A DNA stretch of 64,000 nucleotides from Amycolatopsis benzoatilytica AK 16/65 (GTDB taxonomy: Bacteria > Actinomycetota > Actinomycetes > Mycobacteriales > Pseudonocardiaceae), in the NCBI RefSeq assembly GCF_000383915.1, contig NZ_KB912942.1, positions 5,544,367-5,608,366 on the forward strand, given 5' to 3'. This document shows positions 1 through 9,105 of this stretch, one piece after another. The position numbers and the translations under genes are program-made. Position 1 is the stretch's first letter, and every line of letters starts with the position of its first letter. Under the pieces are notes generated by a model, which did no database searches, was not told the origin of the DNA, and saw only the letters and a program-made list of their open reading frames with translations.

Positions 1-479
1 TCGCGATCCTGCTCGGCTCGTCCGGCAACAACGTGACCACCGACCGCACCAAGGGATTCAAGGACGAGCTGGCCAAGACGCCCGGGCTGACCGTGGTCGC
101 CGAGCAGACCGGCGAGTTCGACCGGTCCAAGGGCCAGTCGGTGATGGAGCAGCTGATCCAGAGCCACCCGGACCTCACCGCGGTGTACGCGGAGAACGAC
201 GAGATGGGCATCGGCGCGGTCAACGCGCTCAAGACCGCGGGCAAGAACCCGGGCAAGGACGTGAAGGTGGTGTCGGTGGACGGCACCCGCAACGCGGTGC
301 AGCTGATCGCCGACGGCAGCTACAACGCGGTGATCGAGTCCAACCCGCGGTTCGGCCAGCTGGCCTTCCAGACGCTGCAGCAGTTCGAGGACGGCAAGCC
401 GATCCCGCCGAGCGTCGTGATCACCGACGACGCCTACGACGAATCGAACGCGGCCCAGAAGGTCGGGAACGCGTACTGA
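1..479 (+). CDS. Sugar ABC transporter substrate-binding protein, 3' part (5' end outside window)
   Basis: This is the C-terminal half of a periplasmic-type sugar-binding protein of the ribose/xylose family (Peripla_BP_4 type). The frame is open from the window edge, first whole codon at base 3, and stops at 477-479, leaving about 158 residues. Segments such as AVYAENDEMGIGAVNALK and VVSVDGTRNAVQLIADG are typical of the second lobe of this family. The stop overlaps the start of the ATPase gene (TGATGA), so it is the first visible gene of a four-gene importer operon. It should be a lipoprotein delivering a monosaccharide to the permeases encoded downstream; the sugar cannot be told from sequence. 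The signal peptide and lipobox lie outside the window. Confidence 0.93.
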   Translation, partial: AILLGSSGNNVTTDRTKGFKDELAKTPGLTVVAEQTGEFDRSKGQSVMEQLIQSHPDLTAVYAENDEMGIGAVNALKTAGKNPGKDVKVVSVDGTRNAVQLIADGSYNAVIESNPRFGQLAFQTLQQFEDGKPIPPSVVITDDAYDESNAAQKVGNAY

Positions 480-2056
480 TGACGAGCACGGCCGGCCCCG
501 AGGCGTCGACCATGACCGCGCCAGTGCTCGAGGTGACCGGGGTGACCAAGCGGTTCCCCGGCACCGTCGCGCTCGCCGACGTCGGCTTCACGCTCCGCCG
601 CGGCGAGGTCCATGCGCTGGTAGGGGAAAACGGCGCCGGGAAGTCCACCTTGATCAAGGTCCTCACCGGCGTCTACCGGCCGGACGAGGGCGAGGTCCGT
701 CACCTCGGCCGGCCGGTCGAGTTCCGCCGTCCGATCGACGCGCAGCGCGCCGGAATCTCCACCATCTACCAGGAAGTCAACCTGGTGCCGCTGATGAGCG
801 TGGCCGGCAACGTCTTCCTCGGCCGGGAGCCGCGCACCCGCGGCGGGCTGGTGAACTGGTCGGCGATGAACGAGCAGGCGCGCGAACTGCTCCGCGGCTA
901 CGGCATCGACACCGACGTCCGGCGTCCGCTGCACACGCTCGCGGTCGGCGCGCAGCAAATGGTCGCGCTCGCCCGCGCGGTCTCCGCAAAAGCCGGTGTG
1001 GTCGTGATGGACGAGCCGACCTCGTCGCTCGAACCCCGCGAAGTGGACACGCTGTTCGAAGTGCTCGCCCGGCTGCGCGCCGAGGACATCTCGGTGATCT
1101 ACGTGAGCCACCGGATGGACGAGTTGTACCGGGTGTGCGACAGCGTCACGGTGCTGCGCGACGGCCGCGTGGTCCACAGCGGACCGCTCAAGCCGTTGCC
1201 GCGCATCGAACTGGTGTCGATGATGCTGGGCAGGGAGATCCGGCAGATCCGCGCCGAGGGCGTCACCGCGTTCGGCGAGGAGCACCATGCCGGGAAGGAA
1301 CCGTTGCTGCGAGCGGAGAATCTGTCCGGCGGGCACAAGCTGCACGACGTGTCGGTCAGCGTCCGGCCGGGTGAGGTCGTCGGACTCGCCGGGCTGCTCG
1401 GCTCCGGCCGCAGCGAGACCGCGCGAGCGGTGATCGGGGCCTTCCCGCTCGACGGCGGCACCGTTCTGCTGGCCGGAAAACCGGTGAAGCGCGGCAAGAT
1501 CGCCGCCGCCATGCGGGCCGGGATCGCGCTGCTGGCCGAGGACCGCAAGGCCGACGGCATCATCCCGAACCTCTCGGTGCGGGAGAACATCGTGCTCGCC
1601 GCACTGCCGAGGCTGTCCACGTTCGGCTTCGTCAGCCGGTCCAAACAGGACCGGGTGGTGAAGACGTTCATGGACCGCCTGCGGATCAAGGCGGCCGGTC
1701 CGGAACAGAAAGTGGCCGAGCTGTCCGGCGGCAACCAGCAGAAAGTGCTGCTCGCCCGCTGGCTGGCCACCGGGCCGAAGATCCTGCTGCTGGACGAGCC
1801 GACCCGCGGCATCGACGTCGGGGCCAAGGCGGAGGTCCAGGCGCTCATCGACGAACTGGCGAAAGACGGCCTCGGCGTCCTGCTGATCTCGTCCGAGCTG
1901 GAGGAGCTGCTCGACGGCGCGGACCGGGTCGTGGTGCTGCGCGAGGGCGCCGTCGCCGGTGAGCTGACCGGTGCCGCGATCACCGAGGACAACGTGCTGG
2001 CGGCGATCGCCGCAGGGGGTGACAACGATGTCGACCGCGACACTGACGAGACCTGA
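479..2056 (+). CDS. Sugar ABC transporter ATP-binding protein, RbsA/XylG/MglA type (two ABC domains)
   Basis: A 525-residue double-ABC ATPase that powers monosaccharide import. The first domain has Walker A GENGAGKST (residues 49-57) and Walker B VVVMDEPTSS. The second has the degenerate P-loop GLLGSGRSE near residue 305 usual for the family, signature LSGGNQQKVLLARW near 415 and Walker B ILLLDEPTRGID near 434. Length is normal for RbsA-like proteins. The start overlaps the stop of the binding-protein gene and the 3' end overlaps the first permease gene by 29 bp, so the four genes are one translationally coupled operon. An internal ATG at residue 12 is an alternative start. Confidence 0.96.
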   Translation: MTSTAGPEASTMTAPVLEVTGVTKRFPGTVALADVGFTLRRGEVHALVGENGAGKSTLIKVLTGVYRPDEGEVRHLGRPVEFRRPIDAQRAGISTIYQEVNLVPLMSVAGNVFLGREPRTRGGLVNWSAMNEQARELLRGYGIDTDVRRPLHTLAVGAQQMVALARAVSAKAGVVVMDEPTSSLEPREVDTLFEVLARLRAEDISVIYVSHRMDELYRVCDSVTVLRDGRVVHSGPLKPLPRIELVSMMLGREIRQIRAEGVTAFGEEHHAGKEPLLRAENLSGGHKLHDVSVSVRPGEVVGLAGLLGSGRSETARAVIGAFPLDGGTVLLAGKPVKRGKIAAAMRAGIALLAEDRKADGIIPNLSVRENIVLAALPRLSTFGFVSRSKQDRVVKTFMDRLRIKAAGPEQKVAELSGGNQQKVLLARWLATGPKILLLDEPTRGIDVGAKAEVQALIDELAKDGLGVLLISSELEELLDGADRVVVLREGAVAGELTGAAITEDNVLAAIAAGGDNDVDRDTDET

Positions 2057-2987
2057 CCGCGTCCGCGTCACGAGCTGGCTGCAGGACTACGGCGTGTACC
2101 TGGCCGTGGTCGTGCTGCTGCTGTTCAACATCGCGTTCACGGAGAACTTCTTCTCCGCCGCGAACTTCCGCACCCAGCTGGTGCAAGCCGCGCCGGTGTG
2201 CATCGTCGCGCTCGGCATGGCGCTGGTGATCGGCACCGAAGGCATCGACCTGTCGGTCGGGTCCATCATGTCGGTCGCCGCCGCGCTCGTTCCGCTGTAT
2301 CTCGGCGCGGGACCGTTCACCGCGATCCTGGTCGCGCTCATCGCCGGCGTGGTTTCCGGCCTGTTCAGCGGGTTCCTGGTGGCACAGCTGGGCATCCAGC
2401 CGATCATCGCCACCCTCGCCCTGCTGGTCGGCGGCCGGGGCCTGGCGCTGGTGATCGCGCACGGACAGCTGACCGAGCTGCACAACCAGGACTTCCTGGC
2501 GCTCGGCACCGGCGACGTGCTCGGCGTGCCGATCATGGTGCTGGTCGCCGCGGTCGTTTCGGTACTCGCCGGTTTGCTGGTGCGCCGCACCACCTTCGGC
2601 CGGCATCTGGTCGCGGTCGGCGGCAACCGTCCCGCGGCGACGCTTGCCGGGCTGCCGGTGAAACGGGTGCTGATCGGCGTGTACGCCATCTCCGGCGCGC
2701 TGGCCGCGATCGCCGGCGTGCTGGCCACCGCCCGGCTCGGCGCGAGCGATCCCAACGATCTCGGTCTGCTGATGGAACTGTCCGCGATCACCGCGGTGGT
2801 GGTCGGCGGGACCCCGCTCACCGGCGGCCGGGTCCGCGTGCTCGGCACCGTGTTCGGCGCTCTGCTGATGCAGTTGGTGCACGCCACGCTGATCAAGCAC
2901 AACCTGCCCGATTCCGCCGCGCAGATGGTGCAGGCCGCCATCATCGTCGCCGCGGTGTACGTCGCCCGGGAACGGAGCACCCGATGA
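2028..2987 (+). CDS. Sugar ABC transporter permease (RbsC/XylH-like), first copy
   Basis: A 319-residue integral membrane permease of the BPD_transp_2 family. It has about eight to ten hydrophobic helices and the family motif GTEGIDLSVGSI after the third helix. I chose ATG 2028 because AGGGGG lies nine bases upstream and the protein then begins MSTATLTRPDRVRV; an earlier in-frame start would put 19 poorly conserved residues in front. It overlaps the ATPase gene end by 29 bp and the next permease start by 4 bp (ATGA). It forms the transmembrane channel together with the following permease, probably as a heterodimer. Confidence 0.95.
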   Translation: MSTATLTRPDRVRVTSWLQDYGVYLAVVVLLLFNIAFTENFFSAANFRTQLVQAAPVCIVALGMALVIGTEGIDLSVGSIMSVAAALVPLYLGAGPFTAILVALIAGVVSGLFSGFLVAQLGIQPIIATLALLVGGRGLALVIAHGQLTELHNQDFLALGTGDVLGVPIMVLVAAVVSVLAGLLVRRTTFGRHLVAVGGNRPAATLAGLPVKRVLIGVYAISGALAAIAGVLATARLGASDPNDLGLLMELSAITAVVVGGTPLTGGRVRVLGTVFGALLMQLVHATLIKHNLPDSAAQMVQAAIIVAAVYVARERSTR

Positions 2988-3967
2988 TCGCGACCACCGC
3001 CGCCCCGCCGTCGGAACGCGGTGCGGCGTTCGCCGCCGTCCTGCAACGCCAAGGCGCGGCTGTCGTGCTCGTACTCGGCATCGCCGCCGCGTGGTTCGCC
3101 TTCCCGCGCTTCGGGTCGGCCGACAATCTGCGCGATCTCGCGCTGCAAAGTTCGTTTCTGGCGGTCATCGCGCTCGGCATGACGTTCGTGATCATTTCCG
3201 GCGGCATCGATCTTTCCGTCGGCTCGGTGTACGCGCTCGGCGGCGTGCTGGCCGCGTACGGCTCCCGCTACGGCCTGGTCGTCGCGATCCTGCTGCCGCT
3301 GGTCGTCTGCGGACTGATCGGCTTGATCAACGGCCTGCTCATCGCCCGCACCCGGATGGCCCCGTTCATCGTCACGCTGGCCTCGCTGCTGTTCGCCCGC
3401 GGACTTCTGCTCGCGCTCACCAACGAAGGAGCCACCACGTACAAAGTGGCGGCCGGTTCGGCGCTGCTGTGGCTGGGGCAAGGCAAGATCTTCGGCATCG
3501 GGGTACCGGTCTATCTCGCCTTGGTCCTTTTCGGACTTGGCGGCGTGCTGCTCCGCCGGACGCGCTTCGGCCAGTCCGTCTTCGCGCTCGGCGGCGCGGA
3601 ACAATCCGCGCTGCTGATGGGACTTCCGGTCGCCCGCACCAAGGTCACCCTCTACGCGCTCAGCGGCACGCTCGCCGGATTCGCCGGCGTGCTCACCGCC
3701 GCCTACCTGCAGTCCGGCGTGACCGTGCTCGGCGTCGGCACCGAACTGGACGCGATTTCCGTCGTGGTCATCGGCGGGACGCTGCTCACCGGAGGTGCCG
3801 GGACGGTCCTCGGCACGCTCGTCGGCGTGCTGCTCAAGACGCTCATCCAGAACGTCATCAACCAGGTCGGCACGCTCGATTCCAACTACCAGACCGTGGT
3901 CAGCGGGGCGTTCCTGCTGGTCGTCGTCGTGATCCAGCGGCTGCTGGCGCGGTCTCGCCGTTCGTGA
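2984..3967 (+). CDS. Sugar ABC transporter permease (RbsC/XylH-like), second copy
   Basis: A 327-residue permease paralogous to the gene just upstream. It shares the motif SGGIDLSVGSVYALGG and the C-terminal pattern VVVIGGTLLTGGAGTVLGT. The start ATG overlaps the preceding stop (ATGA), which fixes the 5' end even though the frame stays open far upstream. Two different permease genes after one double ATPase is a common layout for actinobacterial rhamnose, xylose and galactofuranose-type importers. Only 41 bp separate its stop from the glycosidase gene, so the enzyme is probably co-transcribed with the importer. Confidence 0.95.
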   Translation: MIATTAAPPSERGAAFAAVLQRQGAAVVLVLGIAAAWFAFPRFGSADNLRDLALQSSFLAVIALGMTFVIISGGIDLSVGSVYALGGVLAAYGSRYGLVVAILLPLVVCGLIGLINGLLIARTRMAPFIVTLASLLFARGLLLALTNEGATTYKVAAGSALLWLGQGKIFGIGVPVYLALVLFGLGGVLLRRTRFGQSVFALGGAEQSALLMGLPVARTKVTLYALSGTLAGFAGVLTAAYLQSGVTVLGVGTELDAISVVVIGGTLLTGGAGTVLGTLVGVLLKTLIQNVINQVGTLDSNYQTVVSGAFLLVVVVIQRLLARSRRS

Positions 3968-4008
3968 TTCCGCCGTAGGAGATCCACCTGCAACGAGGAG
4001 GTTCGACG

Positions 4009-6504
4009 ATGGTCCGTCCTGCCCGCAGACCCGGCCGCCTGGCCACCCTGGCCGCCGCGCTCGCGGTGGCGGTGTCCGGGTTGTCCACCGCCACCGCCGC
4101 GGCAGCCGATCCGCCGCAATGGCATCGGCTCAGCCCGCCGCTGAGCACCCCGTGGACCAGCCAGGTGTCCCCGGACAACGCCCTTCCCGAATACCCCCGC
4201 CCGCAACTGACCCGCGACAAGTGGCAGAACCTCAACGGCGTCTGGGAATTCTCCTCCGCCAAGGCCGGTGATTCGCCGCCGTTCGACCGAGGTCTCGGCG
4301 AACGGATCCTCGTCCCGTACCCGGTCGAATCGGCGCTGTCCGGGATCATGCGGCACGAAACCTCGATGTGGTACCGGCGGTCCTTCCAGGTGCCGAAGAA
4401 CTGGCACGTCGGCGGCCGGGACCAGCGGCTGATCCTGCACTTCCAGGCGGTCGACTACGACACCACGGTTTGGGTCAACGGCCACCAGGTGGTGCACCAC
4501 ACCGGCGGCTACGACTCGTTCTCCGCGGACGTCACCAACGCGCTGACCACCGCGAAGGACCAGGAGATCGTGGTCGGCGTCAACGACCCGAACGACGCCG
4601 GCGGCCAGCCGCTGGGCAAACAGCGCAAGCCCGGCGACGGGATCTTCTACACGCCGACCTCCGGCATCTGGCAGACCGTCTGGATGGAACCGGTCACGCC
4701 GTCCTACATCTCCAAAGTGGACACCACGCCGGATGTCGCGAACGGCTCGGTGACCGTCAACGCCGTCGTCGGCGGCCCGGTGAAGCAGCGGGTGGAAGCG
4801 ACTGCCTACGACCACGGCCGCGTTGTCGGCCACGTGTCCGGCCCAGCCAACACTCCGCTGCAGCTCAAGCTGAACCAGCCGCATCTGTGGACACCGAACG
4901 ATCCGTTCCTCTACGACCTGAAGGTGTCGCTGTCCTCCGGGGACAGCGTGAGCTCGTACTTCGGCCTGCGGTCGGTGTCGATCGGCAAGACCGCCGACGG
5001 CAAGCAGCGGATGCTGCTCAACGGCAAGTTCGTCATGCAACTCGGCCCGCTCGACCAGGGCTTCTGGCCGGACGGCATCTACACCGCGCCGACCGACGCC
5101 GCGCTCAAGTTCGATCTGGAACAGGAGAAGGCGCTCGGATTCAACATGGTGCGCAAGCACATCAAGGTCGAACCGGACCGCTGGTACTACTACGCCGACA
5201 AGCTCGGCCTGCTGGTGTGGCAGGACATGCCGGCGATGAAGGACGACGTCGAGGCGACCCCGGCGGCGCAGGCGAACTTCGAGTCCGAACTGCACCGGAT
5301 GATCGACCAGCACCGCAGCTTCCCGTCGATCGTCACCTGGGTGCCGTTCAACGAGGGCTGGGGCGACTACGCGGTCGGCCGGATCGCCGACCAGGTCAAA
5401 GCCTGGGACCCGACCCGGCTGGTGGACGCCGAATCCGGCGTGAACTGCTGCCGCTCCGAACCGGACAGCGGCCGCGGCGACCTCTACGACGACCACACCT
5501 ACACCGGCCCGGGCACCCCCGCGCCGGACGCCACCCGCGCTGCGGTGGACGGCGAGTACGGCGGCCTCGGCCTCAAGGTCGACGGCCACCAGTTCGACCC
5601 GTCCGGCAGCTTCGCGTACGAGATGGAGCCGGACAGCGCGACGCTCACGCGTCGGTACGGCGAACTGCAGCAGCGGCTGCTTCTCGCCGGACGGCAATGC
5701 GGCGTGTCGGCGGGTGTGTACACGCAGACCACTGACGTGGAGAAGGAGGTCAACGGCTTCTTCACCTACGACCGTCAGGTGAAGAAGATGGACTTCGCGG
5801 CGGTACGCGCGGCGAACCTGTCGGTGATCAACGGCGTCGACGGCTCGCCGCAGCAGGGCCCGGTAATCCCGCCTGGCACCCCAGGGATCGACGGCATCGC
5901 CGCATACCCGTTCGACGAGAACACCGGCACCACCGCGGCGGACACCGTGGGCCACCACAACGCCACGCTGGTCGGCGGCGCTTCGTGGACCGCCGGGCAC
6001 CAGGGCTCCGCGCTGGCGGTCAACGGTTCCGGCCAGTACGCCGACACCGGTGCGCCGCTGGTCAAGACCGACTTGAGCTACAGCGTGTCAGCGTGGGTGA
6101 AGTTCAACGCGGTCGGCGACGGGTTCCAGACCGTCGTGAGCCAGGACGGCAACGACCACAGCGCGTTCTTCCTGCAGTACTCGGGCGCGGACCACAAGCT
6201 GGCGTTCAGCTTCGTCGGCACCCGGGCGCTCGCGCCGATGACGCCGGAAGCCGGCCGGTGGTACCACCTGGTGGGCGTCCGCGACGCCGCGAGCGGGCAG
6301 CTGGCTCTGTACGTGGACGGGCAGCTGGCCGCTTCGCGGAATGTCTGTCTCGGCGAAGCGTCGACCGGTAACACGGTGATCGGCCGCGGCAAGTTCGGCG
6401 GCAATCCGGTGGACTTCCTGAACGGGGCGGTCGACCAGGTACGCCTCTACGACCGGGCGCTGTCGGCCGCGGAGGTGAGCAAGCTCTACACCTCGGGCGG
6501 CTGA
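4009..6504 (+). CDS. Secreted glycoside hydrolase family 2 protein with C-terminal LamG domain
   Basis: An 831-residue exported beta-glycosidase. A basic N-terminus and alanine-rich hydrophobic stretch ending near ATAAAADPP form a Sec signal peptide. The GH2 sugar-binding jelly roll follows (VWVNGHQVVHHTGGYDSF), then the immunoglobulin-like domain and TIM barrel. E449 in WVPFNEGWGDY is the expected acid/base and E516 in DGEYGGLG the expected nucleophile. Residues about 635-831 form a LamG/concanavalin-like fold ending in the usual AEVSKLY motif. GAGGAGG at 3994-4000 is a strong ribosome site. Placement behind the sugar importer suggests that it releases the imported sugar from an extracellular glycan. 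Substrate (galactoside, mannoside, glucuronide or arabinoside) is not resolvable here. Confidence 0.93.
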   Translation: MVRPARRPGRLATLAAALAVAVSGLSTATAAAADPPQWHRLSPPLSTPWTSQVSPDNALPEYPRPQLTRDKWQNLNGVWEFSSAKAGDSPPFDRGLGERILVPYPVESALSGIMRHETSMWYRRSFQVPKNWHVGGRDQRLILHFQAVDYDTTVWVNGHQVVHHTGGYDSFSADVTNALTTAKDQEIVVGVNDPNDAGGQPLGKQRKPGDGIFYTPTSGIWQTVWMEPVTPSYISKVDTTPDVANGSVTVNAVVGGPVKQRVEATAYDHGRVVGHVSGPANTPLQLKLNQPHLWTPNDPFLYDLKVSLSSGDSVSSYFGLRSVSIGKTADGKQRMLLNGKFVMQLGPLDQGFWPDGIYTAPTDAALKFDLEQEKALGFNMVRKHIKVEPDRWYYYADKLGLLVWQDMPAMKDDVEATPAAQANFESELHRMIDQHRSFPSIVTWVPFNEGWGDYAVGRIADQVKAWDPTRLVDAESGVNCCRSEPDSGRGDLYDDHTYTGPGTPAPDATRAAVDGEYGGLGLKVDGHQFDPSGSFAYEMEPDSATLTRRYGELQQRLLLAGRQCGVSAGVYTQTTDVEKEVNGFFTYDRQVKKMDFAAVRAANLSVINGVDGSPQQGPVIPPGTPGIDGIAAYPFDENTGTTAADTVGHHNATLVGGASWTAGHQGSALAVNGSGQYADTGAPLVKTDLSYSVSAWVKFNAVGDGFQTVVSQDGNDHSAFFLQYSGADHKLAFSFVGTRALAPMTPEAGRWYHLVGVRDAASGQLALYVDGQLAASRNVCLGEASTGNTVIGRGKFGGNPVDFLNGAVDQVRLYDRALSAAEVSKLYTSGG

Positions 6505-6509
6505 CCTGT

Positions 6510-6560
6510 CCGTGAAGGGAACATTGAGGGACTCTGAGTCCCTCAATGTTCCCTTCACGG
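6510..6560. terminator. Perfect 24-bp palindrome between convergent genes (dispersed family member)
   Basis: Two perfect 24-base arms starting CCGTGAAGGG surround a 3-base CTG loop. The element lies just after the glycosidase stop and contains the stop codon of the convergent membrane protein gene. It belongs to the palindrome family also seen at 7051, 14991, 28946, 39528 and 54329, and probably terminates transcription from both sides. There is no clear U-tract. Confidence 0.75.
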
Positions 6561-6953
6561 CTTCACGTGCACCCGTCGGTAACTCCAGACCAGCAACGCG
6601 AACAGAATCAGCCCGGAGAGGATCAGGCTGGACCCGGTGCTCCAGCCGCCGAACGGAAGTCCCGGCACCAGCCCCCACGCCACGCCCGCGCCCAGCAGCG
6701 CGAGCCCGGTGAGCACCGAACCGGCGACCCGCAACGGCGTCGCCACGCTGTCCTCGGCGGCCTTCATCGCCCGAATCCGCACCGGGCCGACGTAGCGTTG
6801 CAGCGCGGGGAATTCCGAAGCCAGCACGAGCAGCCCGGCGAGCACCAGCAGCAGACCCGGGCCGGGCAGCACGAGCAGCGCCGCGCCGACGGCCACGAGG
6901 ACTCCGCCGACGACGGAGAAGACCATCCTGCGGACCGGTTTGCCCCATCCCAT
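6555..6953 (-). CDS. Small PGPGW-type transmembrane protein
   Basis: A 132-residue integral membrane protein with the hallmark LPGPGLLLVLAGLLVL of the PGPGW family (Pfam PGPGW / TIGR02611-like), a widespread actinobacterial membrane family of unknown function. Hydrophobic segments occupy roughly residues 10-45 and two C-terminal stretches, and the tail is basic (SYRRVHVKP). I start it at ATG 6953 (MGWGKPVRRM), since the longer in-frame extension would run through the palindrome at 7051-7104 and looks non-coding. The stop codon lies inside the palindrome shared with the glycosidase gene. No ligand or catalytic motif is visible. Confidence 0.8.
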   Translation of the reverse strand: MGWGKPVRRMVFSVVGGVLVAVGAALLVLPGPGLLLVLAGLLVLASEFPALQRYVGPVRIRAMKAAEDSVATPLRVAGSVLTGLALLGAGVAWGLVPGLPFGGWSTGSSLILSGLILFALLVWSYRRVHVKP

Positions 6954-7050
6954 CGGGACAGTGTGCCGGTGAGCGCGCTGCGCAGCCAGCCCGCCGAAAC
7001 GACACAGCAGGGCGACCGCGCAGCCAGCCGGGCTCCCTGCCCGCTGAAAA

Positions 7051-7104
7051 GTCCGCGAGGGGCCCTTGCCGGAATCTGATTCCGGCAAGGGGCCCCTCGC
7101 GGAC
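7051..7104. repeat. Dispersed palindrome, arms GTCCGCGAGGGGCCCTTGCC
   Basis: Arms of about 26 bases with one bulged G meet at a central GAATCTGATTC. The element lies downstream of the FMN reductase stop (7142, minus strand) and upstream of the membrane protein start. It may terminate the oxidoreductase operon. Core and centre match the family members at 14991 and 54329. Confidence 0.75.
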
Positions 7105-7141
7105 GTCAGCACGGCGACGCCGCACCGGCCACCGAGAAGGC

Positions 7142-7747
7142 TCAGTTTCCGCCGAGCAACTGCTCGAACGACACCGAACTGAATTCGTCGTCCGGCTTGG
7201 CCTCCGGAGCAGCCGCGACCAGCTGCGCCAACTCCCGGCCAGCCCGCTCAACGCGCTGCTGCAGCGCGCCGTTCGCCTCGACGCTGCCCCAGTCCGACGA
7301 AGCCGCGTACACGCCTGTCGGAACCACAGTCGCGCGAAGGTACGCGAAGAGCGGACGCAACGCGAAGTCAAGCGCGAGCGAATGCCGTTCCGTGCCACCC
7401 GTCGCGGCAAGCAGCACCGGCTTACCGTCGAGCGCTTCCTTGTCCAGTACGTCGAAGAACGACTTGAACAAACCGCTGTACGAAGCAGTGAACACCGGCG
7501 TCACAGCGATCAAGCCATCCGCGCGCGTCACCGTGTCGATCGCTTCGCGCAGCTGCGGGCTGGGGAACCCGGTGAGCATGTTGTTGGTGACGTCCACCGC
7601 GACGTCGCGGAGTTCGATGACCTTCACGGTCACCTCGTCGTCCACCAGCACCGCGCGGGTGGCCTCGGCCAGCCGGTCGGCCAGCAGCCGCGTCGACGAC
7701 GGCTGGCTCAACCCAGCGGTGACCACGGCAATAGTGCGTGCAGTCAT
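7142..7747 (-). CDS. LLM-partnered FMN reductase, CE1759 family
   Basis: A 201-residue NAD(P)H-dependent FMN reductase with a flavodoxin-like fold. It begins TARTIAVVTAGLSQPSSTRLLADR, the phosphate-binding loop that holds FMN, and continues with VTPVFTASYSGLFKSFFDVL, the flavin-ring contact typical of the NADPH-dependent FMN reductase family. The start is ATG 7747, 15 bp after the stop of the upstream luciferase-like gene on the same strand. The pairing matches the known two-gene arrangement in which this reductase supplies reduced FMN to the partner monooxygenase. The substrate of the pair is unknown. Confidence 0.9.
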   Translation of the reverse strand: MTARTIAVVTAGLSQPSSTRLLADRLAEATRAVLVDDEVTVKVIELRDVAVDVTNNMLTGFPSPQLREAIDTVTRADGLIAVTPVFTASYSGLFKSFFDVLDKEALDGKPVLLAATGGTERHSLALDFALRPLFAYLRATVVPTGVYAASSDWGSVEANGALQQRVERAGRELAQLVAAAPEAKPDDEFSSVSFEQLLGGN

Positions 7748-7762
7748 GACTTGGAGCCCCAA

Positions 7763-8863
7763 TCAGGCAGTAACGGTCTCGGCGTCCGCGGCGGCGGCTG
7801 CCACCAGCGATGCGTGCGTCGGCGCGTCCGGAACGTGCGCCGGGCGCTTCGCTTCCAGTTCCTTGCGCAGCACCGGCACGACCTCTTCGCCGAGCAGGTC
7901 GAGCTGCTCCAGCACGGTCTTCAGCGGCAGGCCGGCGTGGTCCATCAGGAACAGCTGGCGCTGGTAGTCGCCGAAGTGCTCGCGGAAGGTCAGCGTCTTC
8001 TCGATGACCTCCTGCGGGCTGCCGACGGTCAGCGGCGTCTGCTCGGTGAAGTCCTCCAGCGACGGGCCGTGCCCGTACACCGGGGCGCGGTCGAAGTACG
8101 GCCGGAACTCGTTCCACGCGTCCTGCGACTTCGGCCGGATGAACGCCTGCCCGCCGAGCCCGACGATGGCCTGGTCGGCCTTGCCGTGCCCGTAGTGCTC
8201 GTAGCGCTGCCGGTAGAACGCGATCAGCTGCTGGAAGTGCGACGTCGGCCAGAAGATGTGGTTCGCGAAGAACCCGTCGCCGTAGTAGGCGGCCTGCTCG
8301 GCGATCTCCGGGCTGCGGATCGAGCCGTGCCAGACGAACGGCGGGACGCCGTCGAGCGGGCGCGGGGTCGAGGTGAAGCCCTGCAGCGGGGTGCGGAACT
8401 TGCCCTGCCAGTCGACCACCTCTTCGCGCCACAGCTTGTGCAGCAGGGCGTAGTTCTCGATCGCCAGCGGGATGCCCTGGCGGATGTCCTTGCCGAACCA
8501 CGGGTAGACCGGACCGGTGTTGCCGCGGCCCATCATCAGGTCGAGCCGGCCGTCGGACAGGTGCTGGAGCATGGCGTAGTCCTCGGCCAGCCGCACCGGG
8601 TCGTTGGTGGTGATCAGGGTCGTCGAGGTGGAGAGGGTGATCTTCTGGGTCTGCGCGGCGATGTTCGACAGCAGCACGGTCGGGTTGGCGGGCGCGGCGA
8701 ACGGCGGGTTGTGGTGCTCACCGATCGCGAAGACGTCCAAGCCGACTTCCTCGGCCTTGAGCGCGATCCGCACCATCGCCTTGATGCGCTCGTGCTCCGT
8801 GGGCGTGACGCCCGTGGTGGGATCCGTCGTCAGGTCGCCCACCGAGAAGATTCCGAACTGCAT
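7763..8863 (-). CDS. LLM-class flavin-dependent monooxygenase, CE1758 family
   Basis: A 366-residue bacterial-luciferase-like monooxygenase (TIM barrel, FMNH2-dependent). Recognisable family segments are MQFGIFSVGD at the N-terminus, EEVGLDVFAIGEHHNPPF, and MGRGNTGPVYPWFGKD. The downstream FMN reductase gene (7142-7747) is the partner that makes reduced flavin, so the two form a two-component system. The gene is divergent from the topoisomerase operon, with a 242-bp spacer (8864-9105) that must hold both promoters. The oxidised substrate is not predictable; degradation of an alkane-sulfonate-like or aromatic compound is possible. Confidence 0.92.
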   Translation of the reverse strand: MQFGIFSVGDLTTDPTTGVTPTEHERIKAMVRIALKAEEVGLDVFAIGEHHNPPFAAPANPTVLLSNIAAQTQKITLSTSTTLITTNDPVRLAEDYAMLQHLSDGRLDLMMGRGNTGPVYPWFGKDIRQGIPLAIENYALLHKLWREEVVDWQGKFRTPLQGFTSTPRPLDGVPPFVWHGSIRSPEIAEQAAYYGDGFFANHIFWPTSHFQQLIAFYRQRYEHYGHGKADQAIVGLGGQAFIRPKSQDAWNEFRPYFDRAPVYGHGPSLEDFTEQTPLTVGSPQEVIEKTLTFREHFGDYQRQLFLMDHAGLPLKTVLEQLDLLGEEVVPVLRKELEAKRPAHVPDAPTHASLVAAAAADAETVTA

Positions 8864-9105
8864 GACCGCTCCCTAGCCGGTTGGTTCGTGCCCTTGCTTG
8901 TCGGCACAACTACTCGCGCGCAAGATGTATTCCTACGGGACTATACCGGTGACCTGGGACACGCTGCCGGACCGCAGCCGGGCTCGGCCGACCGGTTCTT
9001 GTCGGAGGGTGCGGATATCCTGCAGTACGGTGACGGCCCGGGGCCCCCGCTCCGGCCGCCTGTTTGCCCACCGAACAGCTCGCCTCGATCCGGGAGAACG
9101 ACCTC

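Noticed and set aside
6953..7112. N-terminal extension of the PGPGW membrane protein
   Set aside because: The extra 53 residues run through a palindromic repeat and lack family similarity; the ATG at 6953 starts right before the conserved part.
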